Assembly: GCA_900546385.1 (NCBI GenBank)
Contig: URCT01000036.1
Coordinates: 1-20,112, forward strand
Reading direction: 5' to 3'
DNA from: an uncultured Eubacteriales bacterium
Lineage (GTDB): Bacteria > Bacillota > Clostridia > Oscillospirales > CAG-382
Length of the DNA stretch: 20,112 nt
This document shows, in pieces, positions 7,150 through 14,925 of this stretch (position 1 is the first letter of the stretch; each line of letters opens with the position of its first letter). The translations under genes were made by a program, and so were the position numbers. The notes below the pieces were generated by a model. It searched no databases and was not told the DNA's origin. It was given only the letters and a program-made list of their open reading frames with translations.

Positions 7150-7160
7150 TTACATCTCCT
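7150..7160 (-). promoter_or_regulatory. AGGAG-AUG-UAA start-stop in the brnQ leader
   Basis: Read leftward, AGGAG (7160-7156) is followed at once by ATG (7155-7153) and TAA (7152-7150), then CACACC and the TTG start of brnQ. The Shine-Dalgarno therefore sits 12 nt from the real start. An initiation complex cannot easily use this ATG, because there is no spacer, but the arrangement could lower or tune translation. This is seen directly; its function is inferred. Confidence 0.5.
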
Positions 7161-7184
7161 GTACAAAGTATACTATTATTTTTA

Positions 7185-7216
7185 ACAGTATAATACACTG
7201 TATAGGTAAAATGCAA
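7185..7216 (-). promoter_or_regulatory. brnQ promoter with overlapping dyad
   Basis: On the minus strand, TTGCAT (7211-7216) and TATACT (7187-7192) are separated by 18 nt. An inverted repeat, ACAGT-7 nt-ACTGT, at 7185-7201 covers the -10, so a repressor bound there would block transcription. I do not recognise the operator, and no T-box or riboswitch structure fits in the short leader. Confidence 0.55.
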
Positions 7217-7270
7217 TAGCTGCGCCTTGCAGTTTACACAAAGTTAACATTCGCAAAGGAGCCTTCGCAA

Positions 7271-8221
7271 TCACAGCCCAACCATCAGCGGCAGATTGCG
7301 AAACGCCGCGGCGCGAATCTTGTTTGTCACGCTTTTGGCATGGTCTTCGAGAAAATCACTTTCCGAATCGGACAAGCCGTTTTGGCGCAGAAAATCCGCA
7401 ACGCCCGTGCAAACATCCTCGATAATCTCGCCCTTGATGAGCGTGCCCTTTGCGCCGTTTTCACCGGTTAGCAGATACTCAAGGCTGTCCGCAAGGCTGC
7501 CGAGAGCCGGAAGATGGGAAACCGACCGCAGCATCCATTTGTAAAACGGCGCATGGCGGCCGTTCAACAGATGAAGTGCCGTGGCGGCGGCTTTGACAAA
7601 TGCGGCAAGAGCTAACACGGCCGCACCTTCTTCACCGTGCGAAAGCGCACGGGCATAATTGTACTGTCCGGCCTGTGCCATGCCGCAAAGGCTTGCGGCA
7701 AGTTTTTTTAAGCGCACATCCTCGGGCATTCCGGTGCGGATTTGTTCGTATATTTTGGTAAATGTGCCGCCTTTATCGTAAAACAGTTCGCCGTTGGATG
7801 CGTCGGCAAGATAGTGTTCCGGCGTGTACAAAAACTCCTCCGGTGAAAGCGAAGCGAAGTTTTTGCCGACAAGCGGCGTGAAAAAATCTTCGACGGTCAT
7901 CACGCCGTAGCGCGAAGCGCCGCCGCGAAGCTTCTCTTTGGTCGGCACGCCCCAAAACGTTTCCGGCAGTTTTCGATACGCCTTGGCAAGCGCAAAGCCG
8001 AACGCTCTGTCGTCCTCTTCGCTTATCCACAGGCAAAACCCGGCGCAGAAATCGTGATCCTCCGACACGCCGTCGTCAAAGCCGTACCGCTCCGAACCTG
8101 GGCCGACAAGCCCGGCGGCGATACGGTCGGCAAACGGTGCAAACTCCGTTTCGATGAGCGTTCGGCCATAGGCGTCGAAAAACGCGCGCGAAAGCTCTAA
8201 GCCCTTGATGTGCGTTTTCAT
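7271..8221 (-). CDS. DUF4037-type nucleotidyltransferase-like protein
   Basis: This 316-residue cytosolic protein has a minimal nucleotidyltransferase active-site signature near its N-terminus. GPGSERYGFDDGVSEDHDF at 40-58 contains the Gly-Ser turn (42-43) and a D-H-D metal-binding pair (55, 57). The rest, about 80-316, is mainly helical, as in the DUF4037 family. No substrate is known to me, and nothing here identifies one. The conserved acidic pair suggests it is catalytically competent. Its ATG overlaps the stop of the upstream TPR gene (ATGA, 4 nt), so the two are translationally coupled and probably act together. I see no terminator hairpin between its stop and the brnQ promoter. Confidence 0.8.
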   Translation of the reverse strand: MKTHIKGLELSRAFFDAYGRTLIETEFAPFADRIAAGLVGPGSERYGFDDGVSEDHDFCAGFCLWISEEDDRAFGFALAKAYRKLPETFWGVPTKEKLRGGASRYGVMTVEDFFTPLVGKNFASLSPEEFLYTPEHYLADASNGELFYDKGGTFTKIYEQIRTGMPEDVRLKKLAASLCGMAQAGQYNYARALSHGEEGAAVLALAAFVKAAATALHLLNGRHAPFYKWMLRSVSHLPALGSLADSLEYLLTGENGAKGTLIKGEIIEDVCTGVADFLRQNGLSDSESDFLEDHAKSVTNKIRAAAFRNLPLMVGL

Positions 8222-9057
8222 ACGGTCTCTTCTCCCCGGTAAATGGCTTCGGCACGGGCTTTCAAGGTATCGGCATACACGAAAAAGCCGAGCGCATCAA
8301 AGCCGCCGGCGCATTTTTCGGCGGTGTGCGCATAATAGTATTCGCGCGGCAGACGGCTTTCTTCGAACAGCGCAAACGACGCTTCGGAAAACGATGCGGC
8401 ACGGGCATCGGCGGCATCGTGCGCCCCATAAAACTGCGCAAGGTTCAACAGCGTCACGGCGCGGTCAAGCACGGATTCCGGATCATCGTATTTTTCCAAA
8501 ACGGCAAGGGCTTTTTGATAGAAGGTTTCGGCATGAGCTTTTTCGCCGACATCATCATACGAGGACGCCATATTATTGTAGAGTCCGGCAAAGCGGCGAT
8601 CCTCGGGCGGCAGATGCGCCGCATAGCAACGGCAGGCTTCGGCATACAGCTGCAAGGCTTTTGCAGCATTTCCGAACGACCGCAGAGCCGTTGCGGCATT
8701 GAGAAGGATGGTTCCGGCACTCACAGACCCGGCAATATCCGCCTGCGGCAGCAGTTCCAGCGTTCGGCGAGCGGCGGCAAGCCCTTTTTCGGGATTTGCC
8801 GTCATACGGTAATGGCCGAGCATTTCGTTTAACACCGAAAGCTCTCCGTGAATATCATTCAAGCGTTCGGCGTTTTCGCGGTATTCGGTTAACACCCGTC
8901 CGATGGCGTCTCGGTCGCCGCGCGCATACAAACGGTCGATTTGTGAGAGCATTTCCGAAACGGAAATGTGGCCGTCCGGCTGCTTCTGCGGCGCATCCTT
9001 ATAAAAATCGGTGTCGAACGGGCAGCACGGTTCGAGATAATCGCTTTTATCGAGCAT
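8218..9057 (-). CDS. Tetratricopeptide repeat protein coupled to DUF4037
   Basis: This protein of about 279 residues is built of helical TPR-like repeats from about residue 35 on. The clearest is the stretch FAGLYNNMASSYDDVGEKAH followed by AETFYQKALAVLEKY. Others are visible around LNEMLGHYRMT, LLNAATALRSFGNAAKALQLYAEA and LLNLAQFYGAHDAADA. The fold is a protein-binding scaffold, so it likely binds the DUF4037 partner encoded downstream with a 4-nt overlap. Two ATG codons are close together (9063 and 9057). GGA lies only 2 nt from the first but 8 nt from the second, so I prefer 9057. A perfect consensus promoter lies upstream. No signal peptide or membrane segment is seen. Confidence 0.82.
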   Translation of the reverse strand: MLDKSDYLEPCCPFDTDFYKDAPQKQPDGHISVSEMLSQIDRLYARGDRDAIGRVLTEYRENAERLNDIHGELSVLNEMLGHYRMTANPEKGLAAARRTLELLPQADIAGSVSAGTILLNAATALRSFGNAAKALQLYAEACRCYAAHLPPEDRRFAGLYNNMASSYDDVGEKAHAETFYQKALAVLEKYDDPESVLDRAVTLLNLAQFYGAHDAADARAASFSEASFALFEESRLPREYYYAHTAEKCAGGFDALGFFVYADTLKARAEAIYRGEETV

Positions 9058-9068
9058 AAGCATCTTCC

Positions 9069-9124
9069 AATCAATATATCGTATTTGTTTATACGATTAT
9101 ATACTATATATTGATTTTTGTCAA
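9069..9124 (-). promoter_or_regulatory. Consensus promoter of the TPR-DUF4037 unit with nested dyad
   Basis: On the minus strand, TTGACA (9119-9124) and TATAAT (9096-9101) match consensus with a 17-nt spacer. The region also contains a split inverted repeat. AATCAATATATCGTAT (9069-9084) matches ATACGAT (9091-9097) and ATATATTGATT (9106-9116), with 8 nt interrupting the second arm. The repeat covers the -10, start site and leader, so it may be an operator or an RNA hairpin. Confidence 0.8.
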
Positions 9125-9237
9125 GCGGATTTTGCGTACACGGTTGGATGAAAAAAGGCGAAATATGTAAAAAGCACCAAAAAAGAGCGTTAAAACTTGT
9201 TCAAAACAGCAAAAAAGAAGAAATGTTTCGAAACCTC

Positions 9238-9266
9238 TTTACAAAAGCGTCCGTTTATGGTATACT
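9238..9266 (+). promoter_or_regulatory. Promoter of pyrR-uraA
   Basis: TTTACA (9238-9243) and TATACT (9261-9266) are separated by 17 nt. The expected start, near 9273, is just before the PyrR-binding loop. The upstream stretch 9150-9235 is A-rich and shows no gene. Confidence 0.8.
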
Positions 9267-9281
9267 TGCCACAGTAAAAAT

Positions 9282-9311
9282 CCTTTAATTCGGTACGGGA
9301 TGCCGGCAAGG
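9282..9311 (+). promoter_or_regulatory. PyrR-binding loop (attenuator leader)
   Basis: The RNA CCTT...AAGG encloses an internal loop and an upper stem CGGTA / TGCCG (9291-9295 with 9301-9305) capped by CGGGA. This fits the known PyrR target, an anti-antiterminator with a purine-rich GNGA-like loop. The 3' arm, GCCGGCA (9302-9308), can instead pair with TGTCGGT (9365-9371) in the terminator, including two G-U pairs. That is the expected antiterminator switch. Confidence 0.8.
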
Positions 9312-9361
9312 TTCATATATTTGTGTTTTTATGCCCTTTTTATGCATAAACGCTGATTTAT

Positions 9362-9390
9362 GTCTGTCGGTCTGCCGACAGGCTTTTTTT
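9362..9390 (+). terminator. pyr attenuator terminator
   Basis: GTCTGTCGG (9362-9370) pairs with CCGACAGGC (9375-9383), one pair being G-U, around the loop TCTG, followed by seven T residues (9384-9390). It lies in the leader before pyrR. With UMP-bound PyrR on the upstream loop, this terminator should form and stop transcription. Confidence 0.92.
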
Positions 9391-9433
9391 ATGCCGTTTG
9401 CCGCGGGAGAAAACGAAAGGAGCGCCGGGTGCC

Positions 9434-9976
9434 ATGGCAGAACAAACCGTCATTATGGACGAAAATGCGGTCAGCCGGACGCTTTCGCGTCTTGCGCATG
9501 AGATTATTGAGACAAATCCCGAAGAAACGACCGTTTGTCTTGTCGGCATCAAGCGCCGCGGTGTGCCGCTTGCCAAAATGCTTGCCGAAAAAATCACGTC
9601 GTTTTCCGACATGAAGGTCTTCCTCGGCGAACTCGACATCACGCTGTACCGCGACGATTTACACGAAAAAAGCGATCAGCCGAAGCTGTTAAACGCCGCC
9701 TTCGATTTTGATGTGCAGGGCAAAACCATCATTCTTGTGGATGATGTCATTTACACCGGACGGACGGCACGCGCCGCCATTGATGCGCTGATCGCCGCCG
9801 GGCGTCCCTCCAAAATCAAGCTGTGCGTGCTTGTTGACCGCGGCCACAGGGAGCTTCCCATCCGCGGCGACTATGTGGGCAAAAACGTACCGACCTCGCA
9901 CAAAGAGCAGGTCTGCGTGAAGGTGCCGGAATACGACGGCATTTCCGAAGTAACCATTCTCAAGCACGAGGCGTAA
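9434..9976 (+). CDS. pyrR: PyrR, pyr attenuation regulator / uracil PRTase
   Basis: This is an RNA-binding attenuation protein that, with UMP bound, blocks the antiterminator in pyr leaders. Many members also make UMP from uracil and PRPP. At 180 residues it has the normal family length. The PRPP-binding loop is VDDVIYTGRT at 102-111, with VGIKRRGVPLA (37-47), LDITLYRDDL (68-77) and VDRGHRELPI (134-143) also typical. The start at ATG 9434 gives the standard PyrR N-terminus; AGGAG lies 11 nt upstream, and an in-frame TTG at 9398 is less likely. It heads a two-gene unit with uraA under the attenuator at 9282-9390, which it should itself control. Confidence 0.96.
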   Translation: MAEQTVIMDENAVSRTLSRLAHEIIETNPEETTVCLVGIKRRGVPLAKMLAEKITSFSDMKVFLGELDITLYRDDLHEKSDQPKLLNAAFDFDVQGKTIILVDDVIYTGRTARAAIDALIAAGRPSKIKLCVLVDRGHRELPIRGDYVGKNVPTSHKEQVCVKVPEYDGISEVTILKHEA

Positions 9977-10038
9977 CCATTCTTACGATATTTTCCGGCT
10001 GCGGTCGGCGAATAAAATAAATCAGGAGGCTTTTACTC

Positions 10039-11469
10039 ATGAGTAAAAACAAAACCACCATCGGTTCCGAAGGCATTTATGACGCCCGCGTGTTAGGCGT
10101 TCCGAAAATGCTTGTTCTCGGTTTCCAGCATATGTTCGCCATGTTTGGCGCAACCGTTCTTGTTCCGCTTCTTACCGGACTTGACATCGCCACGACCTTA
10201 CTTATGGCCGGTCTCGGCACGCTCTTTTTCCACCTTGTAACCAAAGGCAAGGTTCCGGCCTTCTTAGGCTCGTCCTTCGCATTCTTAGGCGGTTACGGCG
10301 CTATCGCGCCGCTTGCCGGTTCAAACGGCATGAGTCAGGCTGAGCTTCTTCCCTACGCCTGCATCGGCGTTGCGGTTGCGGGACTTTTGTACCTCGTGGT
10401 TGCCGCGCTGATTAAAGCCGTCGGCGTTTCCAAGGTTATGCGCTTCTTCCCGCCGGTTGTGACCGGACCGATCATCATCGCCATCGGTCTCAGTCTTTGC
10501 GGCAGTGCCAAAAACAACTGCGATGCCAACTGGGTTCTTGCACTTACAGCTCTTGCCATTGTCATTATCTTCAATATTTGGGGTAAAGGCATGGCAAAGA
10601 TCATTCCGATCCTCTTGGGCGTTCTCGGCGCCTGTGCCGTTGCCGCCATTCTTGCCGTTGCCTGCGGTAAGACCATTACCGCCGCAGACGGTGCAGAATA
10701 CATCGCCATGTTCGGCAACGAAAGCTTCAAGCTGTTCTCGGTTTCGGCTCTTGAAAACGTAAAATCGGCTGCCTGGATCGGCCTGCCGATTCACTGGGAG
10801 AAAACCGTATTCGGCGGCGTTGATTGGAAAAACGGCGCGCTGATTGCAAGCTCGATCATCGCTATTGCGCCCATCGCCCTTGCCACCATGATGGAGCACA
10901 TCGGCGACATTTCCGCCATTTCCTCCACCACCAAACGCAACTTCATCGAAGATCCGGGTCTTCACCGCACGCTTATCGGCGATGGCTTTGCCACCACCTT
11001 CGCTTCCCTCTTCGGCGGCCCTGCCAACACAACCTACGGTGAAAACACCGGCGTGCTTGCCCTCTCCAAGGTTTACGACCCGAGAGTCATCCGCATTGCC
11101 GCTTGCTTTGCCATCGTTCTCTCCTTCTCGCCGAAATTTGCCGCTGTCATTGAACTCATTCCGACAGCCGTCATCGGCGGTATCTCCTTCATCCTGTACG
11201 GTATGATCTCCGCCATCGGTATCCGCAACCTCATTGAAAACCAGATCGACTTCTCCAAGAGCCGCAACCTCATCATCACGGCCGTGATTTTGGTCTGCGC
11301 CCTCAGCGGTGTTGCCATTCCGATCAACGCCACCGCCAAGATCACCTCTCTTGCCGTTGCTTCGATCGCCGGTATCGTCCTCAACATCATTTTCCCGAGC
11401 TGTGACTATGTGGAAAAAACCGAAAAGGGCGGCGACGAGGTTCCGAAAGGAAATACGTACAACGTCTAA
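10039..11469 (+). CDS. uraA: Uracil permease (NCS2 family)
   Basis: This inner-membrane nucleobase:proton symporter of the NCS2 family has 476 residues and about 14 hydrophobic segments. GFQHMFAMFGATVLVPLL at 28-45 is the hallmark of the first helix. TTYGENTGVLALSKV, at about residue 331 on, is the motif that separates UraA/PyrP-type uracil carriers from xanthine carriers. Further family features are ALATMMEHIGDISAIS and GLHRTLIGDG. A strong AGGAGG site precedes the ATG. It follows pyrR by 62 nt with no terminator between, so uptake of uracil falls under PyrR attenuation. The transcript ends at the hairpin at 11493-11537. Confidence 0.95.
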   Translation: MSKNKTTIGSEGIYDARVLGVPKMLVLGFQHMFAMFGATVLVPLLTGLDIATTLLMAGLGTLFFHLVTKGKVPAFLGSSFAFLGGYGAIAPLAGSNGMSQAELLPYACIGVAVAGLLYLVVAALIKAVGVSKVMRFFPPVVTGPIIIAIGLSLCGSAKNNCDANWVLALTALAIVIIFNIWGKGMAKIIPILLGVLGACAVAAILAVACGKTITAADGAEYIAMFGNESFKLFSVSALENVKSAAWIGLPIHWEKTVFGGVDWKNGALIASSIIAIAPIALATMMEHIGDISAISSTTKRNFIEDPGLHRTLIGDGFATTFASLFGGPANTTYGENTGVLALSKVYDPRVIRIAACFAIVLSFSPKFAAVIELIPTAVIGGISFILYGMISAIGIRNLIENQIDFSKSRNLIITAVILVCALSGVAIPINATAKITSLAVASIAGIVLNIIFPSCDYVEKTEKGGDEVPKGNTYNV

Positions 11470-11492
11470 GCCTTTGCAATCATAAAAAATAT

Positions 11493-11541
11493 CACCGTGC
11501 GCGTGCCGAAACGGAAGGTTTGCCGCGCACGGTGTTTCTCT
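11493..11541 (+). terminator. Terminator of pyrR-uraA
   Basis: CACCGTGCGCG (11493-11503) pairs perfectly with CGCGCACGGTG (11524-11534) around a 20-nt loop, followed by TTTCTCTTT. It starts 23 nt after the uraA stop codon. Confidence 0.9.
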
Positions 11542-11553
11542 TTGCGTTCGCCC

Positions 11554-11582
11554 TTGCATTTACATGCAAACTGTGCTATAAT
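11554..11582 (+). promoter_or_regulatory. Promoter of the GH116-like gene with dyad at -35
   Basis: TTGCAT (11554-11559) and TATAAT (11577-11582) are separated by 17 nt. The -35 is one arm of the inverted repeat TTGCAT-TTAC-ATGCAA (11554-11569), which could be an operator. No regulator for it is identified in the window. Confidence 0.75.
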
Positions 11583-11614
11583 AATAGTCCTATATAAAGA
11601 AAGGAGGAGCTTTC

Positions 11615-13774
11615 ATGCAGAAAAACACCCTTGCCTACCTGCAAAACACCGCATTTTTGGGCGGTATCGGCACAGGCTGCTTAAAGCTGTACCGCGACGG
11701 CGGCACACAGTTTGCCGGTCTTTCCAAAAGCTCCTCCAAAAAAGAGCATCCGGGCGAGCATTTGAATCCCGTTTCGTTCGCTGTCTGCGTCAAATCGGCG
11801 GAAACGGAAGCGGCCGGATATGTCTTAAAAAATCCGGAGGCGGAAGCCATTCCGGCTTCACGTATCCTTCCGCACGCACCGGTTTGCCACTTTGAGAGGC
11901 ATTTCCCGTTTACGGAAATCGCGTTCGATACGGCGTCCTGCGGCATTGATACTGCCGTCACCGCCTTCAATCCGTTTATTCTACACAACTCCATCGATTC
12001 CGGCATTCCGGCGGCATTTTTCGAGGTTTCGCTCACCAACCGCTCGGAAGAGCCGTTGACCGTTTCGTTCGCCACGCTCTTAAAATCCTTCTTTTTGGCC
12101 GGTCACGGTGAACCGTGCTACGATAAAGCAAGCGGCACGTTTTATCCGTTATTAACCGAAACCTCGCCGAGTGTTGCGGCAAGGCGGCGCGGCAGTATGT
12201 GCCTGGCGTCGGATGCCTCCGATTTCACCTTTGAGATTTTACCGGATGCCGAAGATACCGAATTTTTCGCACATTTCGTCCAAAACGGCGGCTTCTTGAA
12301 CGACACGGCGGCAGTCGGCACGCAAAAGAACATTTCCGCCATTTTGGCGTTTCATCTGCACCTTGAGCCGGGCGAAACCGCAAAGCGGCGGTTGGTCGCG
12401 GCATGGAGCTTTCCGTACTGTGCCGAAAGTCCGGCCAAAAGCGGCGAAAAGAACTACTATTGCCACTATTTTTCGAATCTTTCCGACTGTGTTTCCTATT
12501 GCTTTACGCATTTTGACCGGCTTTGCCGCGAAAGCACGCTTGCAAACGAGTTGGCCGGTGTGGACTCCTGTCTGCCGGAAAGCCTAAAGCCGCTCATTCA
12601 AGCGTCCCTTGCCGCCGTAAAAGATCCGGCGGTGCGCCGCGACACGCTCGGTGTGCTCAAAGGCATTTCCGAAGAAAGCGAAGACAGCCGTTTGCCGCTT
12701 TCGTTCGCGTTTGAATACTTATTTCCGGGAATCACGGTGCCGACGACGGTGCTGACCTTGAAGAATTTAATGACCGCCAAGGGTCGTTCCTCCGGCAAGG
12801 AGTTCGTTCCGTCGGCCTTTGACACCGATCTGACACCGGCAGAGACAGCCGCGCGTTTTCGCCTGATTTTACGCTTGTTTTATGCCTACCGCACCTGTTC
12901 GGAGGTGCGCTTTTACACCGAAAACTGGGTGGATATTTCCCTCATGGCCGACCTGCTTACGGAAACAGCCGAGCGGCTTTGGGCGGCCGATGCTTCCGTC
13001 GAAACGCTTCCCGAAAGCGACACGATTTTCGACACGCTTTTACCGGCACTTGCCGCCATGACGGAAATTGCCGATTTATTGCGCGACAAAAAGCGCAAAA
13101 TGGTTTATCTTGACAAACTAAACGCCTGTCGGCATCGGTTTGCCGAGAAAACCGCGCTGCGATGCCGTGAGAATCCGCTCCGGGTGCTTTCATCCGCCTA
13201 TGTTGCGCAAAAGCTGTGCGCCTATGCGCTGTACACCAAAGAAGAGCTTGCCGAAGCTGCCGCGCAGCTCGCCTTGCTTGCGCCCGAGCGGCTGACGCCC
13301 GACTTTTTTGCGTGTGCGATGCTTGCCGAGCTAAAAGAATGTACGCTTTGCGAAACGCTGGCACGCGCGTTTGCTTCCTTCGAATTTTCCTGCAAAAAGG
13401 ATTTATATGCAAGCGCGATGGCGGTATGTGCCTTGATTCCGGCGTTTTCCGGCTTTGATTACGACAAGAACAACGGCGTTTTAGCCTTTTCGCCGGAGGA
13501 ATCGCTCATGCGGAGCGACGGCGTTTTTGTCGGGTTTGTCAGCTTTGACGGCGCCTACGGACGTGTGGAATTGGGAATCGATTACATCGAACTCATTCTA
13601 TATGCCGGTGAAGTCAAGGTACGAAAGGTATTTTCGCCGCACAGGACCTACCGGGTCATGTTCGGCGGACGATACCGGTTATGCGACATTGACAACCGCA
13701 CCGTCACCTTAGACAACACGTTAAGCGTCACCAAGCAGAAAAAGCTGACGCTGCTCATCGACTTGAAAAAATAG
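11615..13774 (+). CDS. GH116-like (GBA2-type) protein, probably divergent
   Basis: This 719-residue protein has no signal peptide. The N-terminal half resembles the beta-sandwich of GH116 (GBA2-type beta-glucosidases): GGIGTG at 16-21, then AFNPFILHNSIDSGIPAAFF and EVSLTNRSEEPLTVSFA at about 117-152. Near the C-terminus, GFDYDKNNGVLAFSPE at about 610-625 resembles the late domain of the same family. The helical middle (about 330-600), where an (alpha/alpha)6 barrel with the catalytic Glu and Asp should lie, is short, and I find no clean match to those motifs. Known members are usually 800-950 residues. It may be a non-catalytic relative or a distant glycosidase. A strong AGGAGG site fixes the start. 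queA follows after 41 nt. Confidence 0.6.
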   Translation: MQKNTLAYLQNTAFLGGIGTGCLKLYRDGGTQFAGLSKSSSKKEHPGEHLNPVSFAVCVKSAETEAAGYVLKNPEAEAIPASRILPHAPVCHFERHFPFTEIAFDTASCGIDTAVTAFNPFILHNSIDSGIPAAFFEVSLTNRSEEPLTVSFATLLKSFFLAGHGEPCYDKASGTFYPLLTETSPSVAARRRGSMCLASDASDFTFEILPDAEDTEFFAHFVQNGGFLNDTAAVGTQKNISAILAFHLHLEPGETAKRRLVAAWSFPYCAESPAKSGEKNYYCHYFSNLSDCVSYCFTHFDRLCRESTLANELAGVDSCLPESLKPLIQASLAAVKDPAVRRDTLGVLKGISEESEDSRLPLSFAFEYLFPGITVPTTVLTLKNLMTAKGRSSGKEFVPSAFDTDLTPAETAARFRLILRLFYAYRTCSEVRFYTENWVDISLMADLLTETAERLWAADASVETLPESDTIFDTLLPALAAMTEIADLLRDKKRKMVYLDKLNACRHRFAEKTALRCRENPLRVLSSAYVAQKLCAYALYTKEELAEAAAQLALLAPERLTPDFFACAMLAELKECTLCETLARAFASFEFSCKKDLYASAMAVCALIPAFSGFDYDKNNGVLAFSPEESLMRSDGVFVGFVSFDGAYGRVELGIDYIELILYAGEVKVRKVFSPHRTYRVMFGGRYRLCDIDNRTVTLDNTLSVTKQKKLTLLIDLKK

Positions 13775-13815
13775 CATTTTACGATCACTGCTTTACCGCA
13801 AAAGAGAGGCTTTAT

Positions 13816-14895
13816 ATGGCTACCGAAAACGAAACGAAACTCAAACGCTCCGATTATCATTACGATCTGCCGCCGGAGTTAATCGCCCAAACGCCTGCCG
13901 AAAAGCGCGATATGTCGCGGCTTTTGGTATTGCACAAGGACGACGGCTCCCTCGAACACCGGCATTTTCACGACATCATCGACTATTTGCGTCCCGGCGA
14001 CGCGTTGGTTCTCAACGATTCCAAGGTCATCCCGGCGCGGCTTTTCGGCAAGCGTTTTGTAAAACTGCCGGACGGCACCGAAGCTGCCGAGCCTTCCGGA
14101 AGCACGATCGAGGTGCTTTTGTTAAAGCGGCTGGACGAACGGCGTTGGGAAACGCTTGTCCATCCGGGCAAGAAAATGAAAGAAGGCACACGTGTCTTTT
14201 TCGACAAAAAGCTGACCGGCACGGTCACGGATATCCTCGACGACGGCAACCGTGTCATCGAATTCGACTACGAAGGCGAATTTTTCGCACTGCTTGACGA
14301 AATCGGCGAAATGCCGCTGCCGCCGTATATCACCAGTCGTGAAAGTGAAAAAGACCGCTATCAGACGGTCTATGCCAAGCACGAAGGCTCGAGTGCCGCG
14401 CCGACAGCCGGGCTGCATTTCACCAAGGAGCTGCTAAAGCAGATTGAAGCTATGGGTGTGGAAATTCTGTATGTGACGCTTCACGTCGGACTTGGAACGT
14501 TCCGGCCGGTCAAGGAAGATATCATCACGGATCACAAGATGCACAGCGAGTATTACACGGTAAATGAGGACACCGCGCGCCGCTTCAACGAAGTTCGGAA
14601 AAACGGCGGCCGGATCTTTTCGGTCGGGACGACCTCGTGCCGGACGCTCGAAAGTGCAACGGACGAAAACGGCATTTTGCACTCCGGAAGCGCCAACACC
14701 GAGATTTTTATCTATCCCGGCTACAAATTCAAGGCCATTGACTGCTTAATCACCAATTTCCATTTACCTGAAAGCACGCTCATTATGCTTGTTTCCGCGC
14801 TTGCCGGAAGAGAACGCATTTTGGAGGCGTATCGCGTGGCTGTGGAGGAGAAGTATCACTTCTTCTCATTTGGGGATGCGATGCTGATTGTTTAG
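13816..14895 (+). CDS. queA: tRNA preQ1(34) S-adenosylmethionine ribosyltransferase-isomerase
   Basis: QueA transfers and isomerises the ribosyl part of SAM onto preQ1 at tRNA position 34, giving epoxyqueuosine. The protein has 359 residues, normal for the family. The typical segments are all present in order: YDLPPELIAQTPAEKRD near the start, DALVLNDSKVIPARLFG, WETLVHPGKKMKEGT, MPLPPYI, YQTVYAKHEGSSAAPTAGLHF, THLHVG-like LHVGLGTFRPVK, SVGTTSCRTLES, and the C-terminal NFHLPESTLIMLVSALAG. The ATG follows GAGAGG. It lies 41 nt after the GH116-like gene with no terminator between, so it may be read from that promoter, though the functions look unrelated. No preQ1 riboswitch is visible upstream. 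Confidence 0.97.
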   Translation: MATENETKLKRSDYHYDLPPELIAQTPAEKRDMSRLLVLHKDDGSLEHRHFHDIIDYLRPGDALVLNDSKVIPARLFGKRFVKLPDGTEAAEPSGSTIEVLLLKRLDERRWETLVHPGKKMKEGTRVFFDKKLTGTVTDILDDGNRVIEFDYEGEFFALLDEIGEMPLPPYITSRESEKDRYQTVYAKHEGSSAAPTAGLHFTKELLKQIEAMGVEILYVTLHVGLGTFRPVKEDIITDHKMHSEYYTVNEDTARRFNEVRKNGGRIFSVGTTSCRTLESATDENGILHSGSANTEIFIYPGYKFKAIDCLITNFHLPESTLIMLVSALAGRERILEAYRVAVEEKYHFFSFGDAMLIV

Positions 14896-14925
14896 AGGAT
14901 GCGCAAAACGGCCTCTAAACACGCC

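Noticed and set aside
7144..7270. T-box or amino-acid riboswitch before brnQ
   Set aside because: Only about 40 nt lie between the expected transcript start and the start codon; no T-box motif or terminator pair is present.
10321..11559. Long open frame of 412 codons on the minus strand opposite uraA
   Set aside because: It is antisense to a clear NCS2 permease, has low-complexity Gly/Asp/Asn-rich translation with no family resemblance, and lacks a ribosome site.
13775..13815. preQ1 riboswitch before queA
   Set aside because: The gap is only 41 nt and lacks the pseudoknot-type arrangement expected for preQ1 elements.
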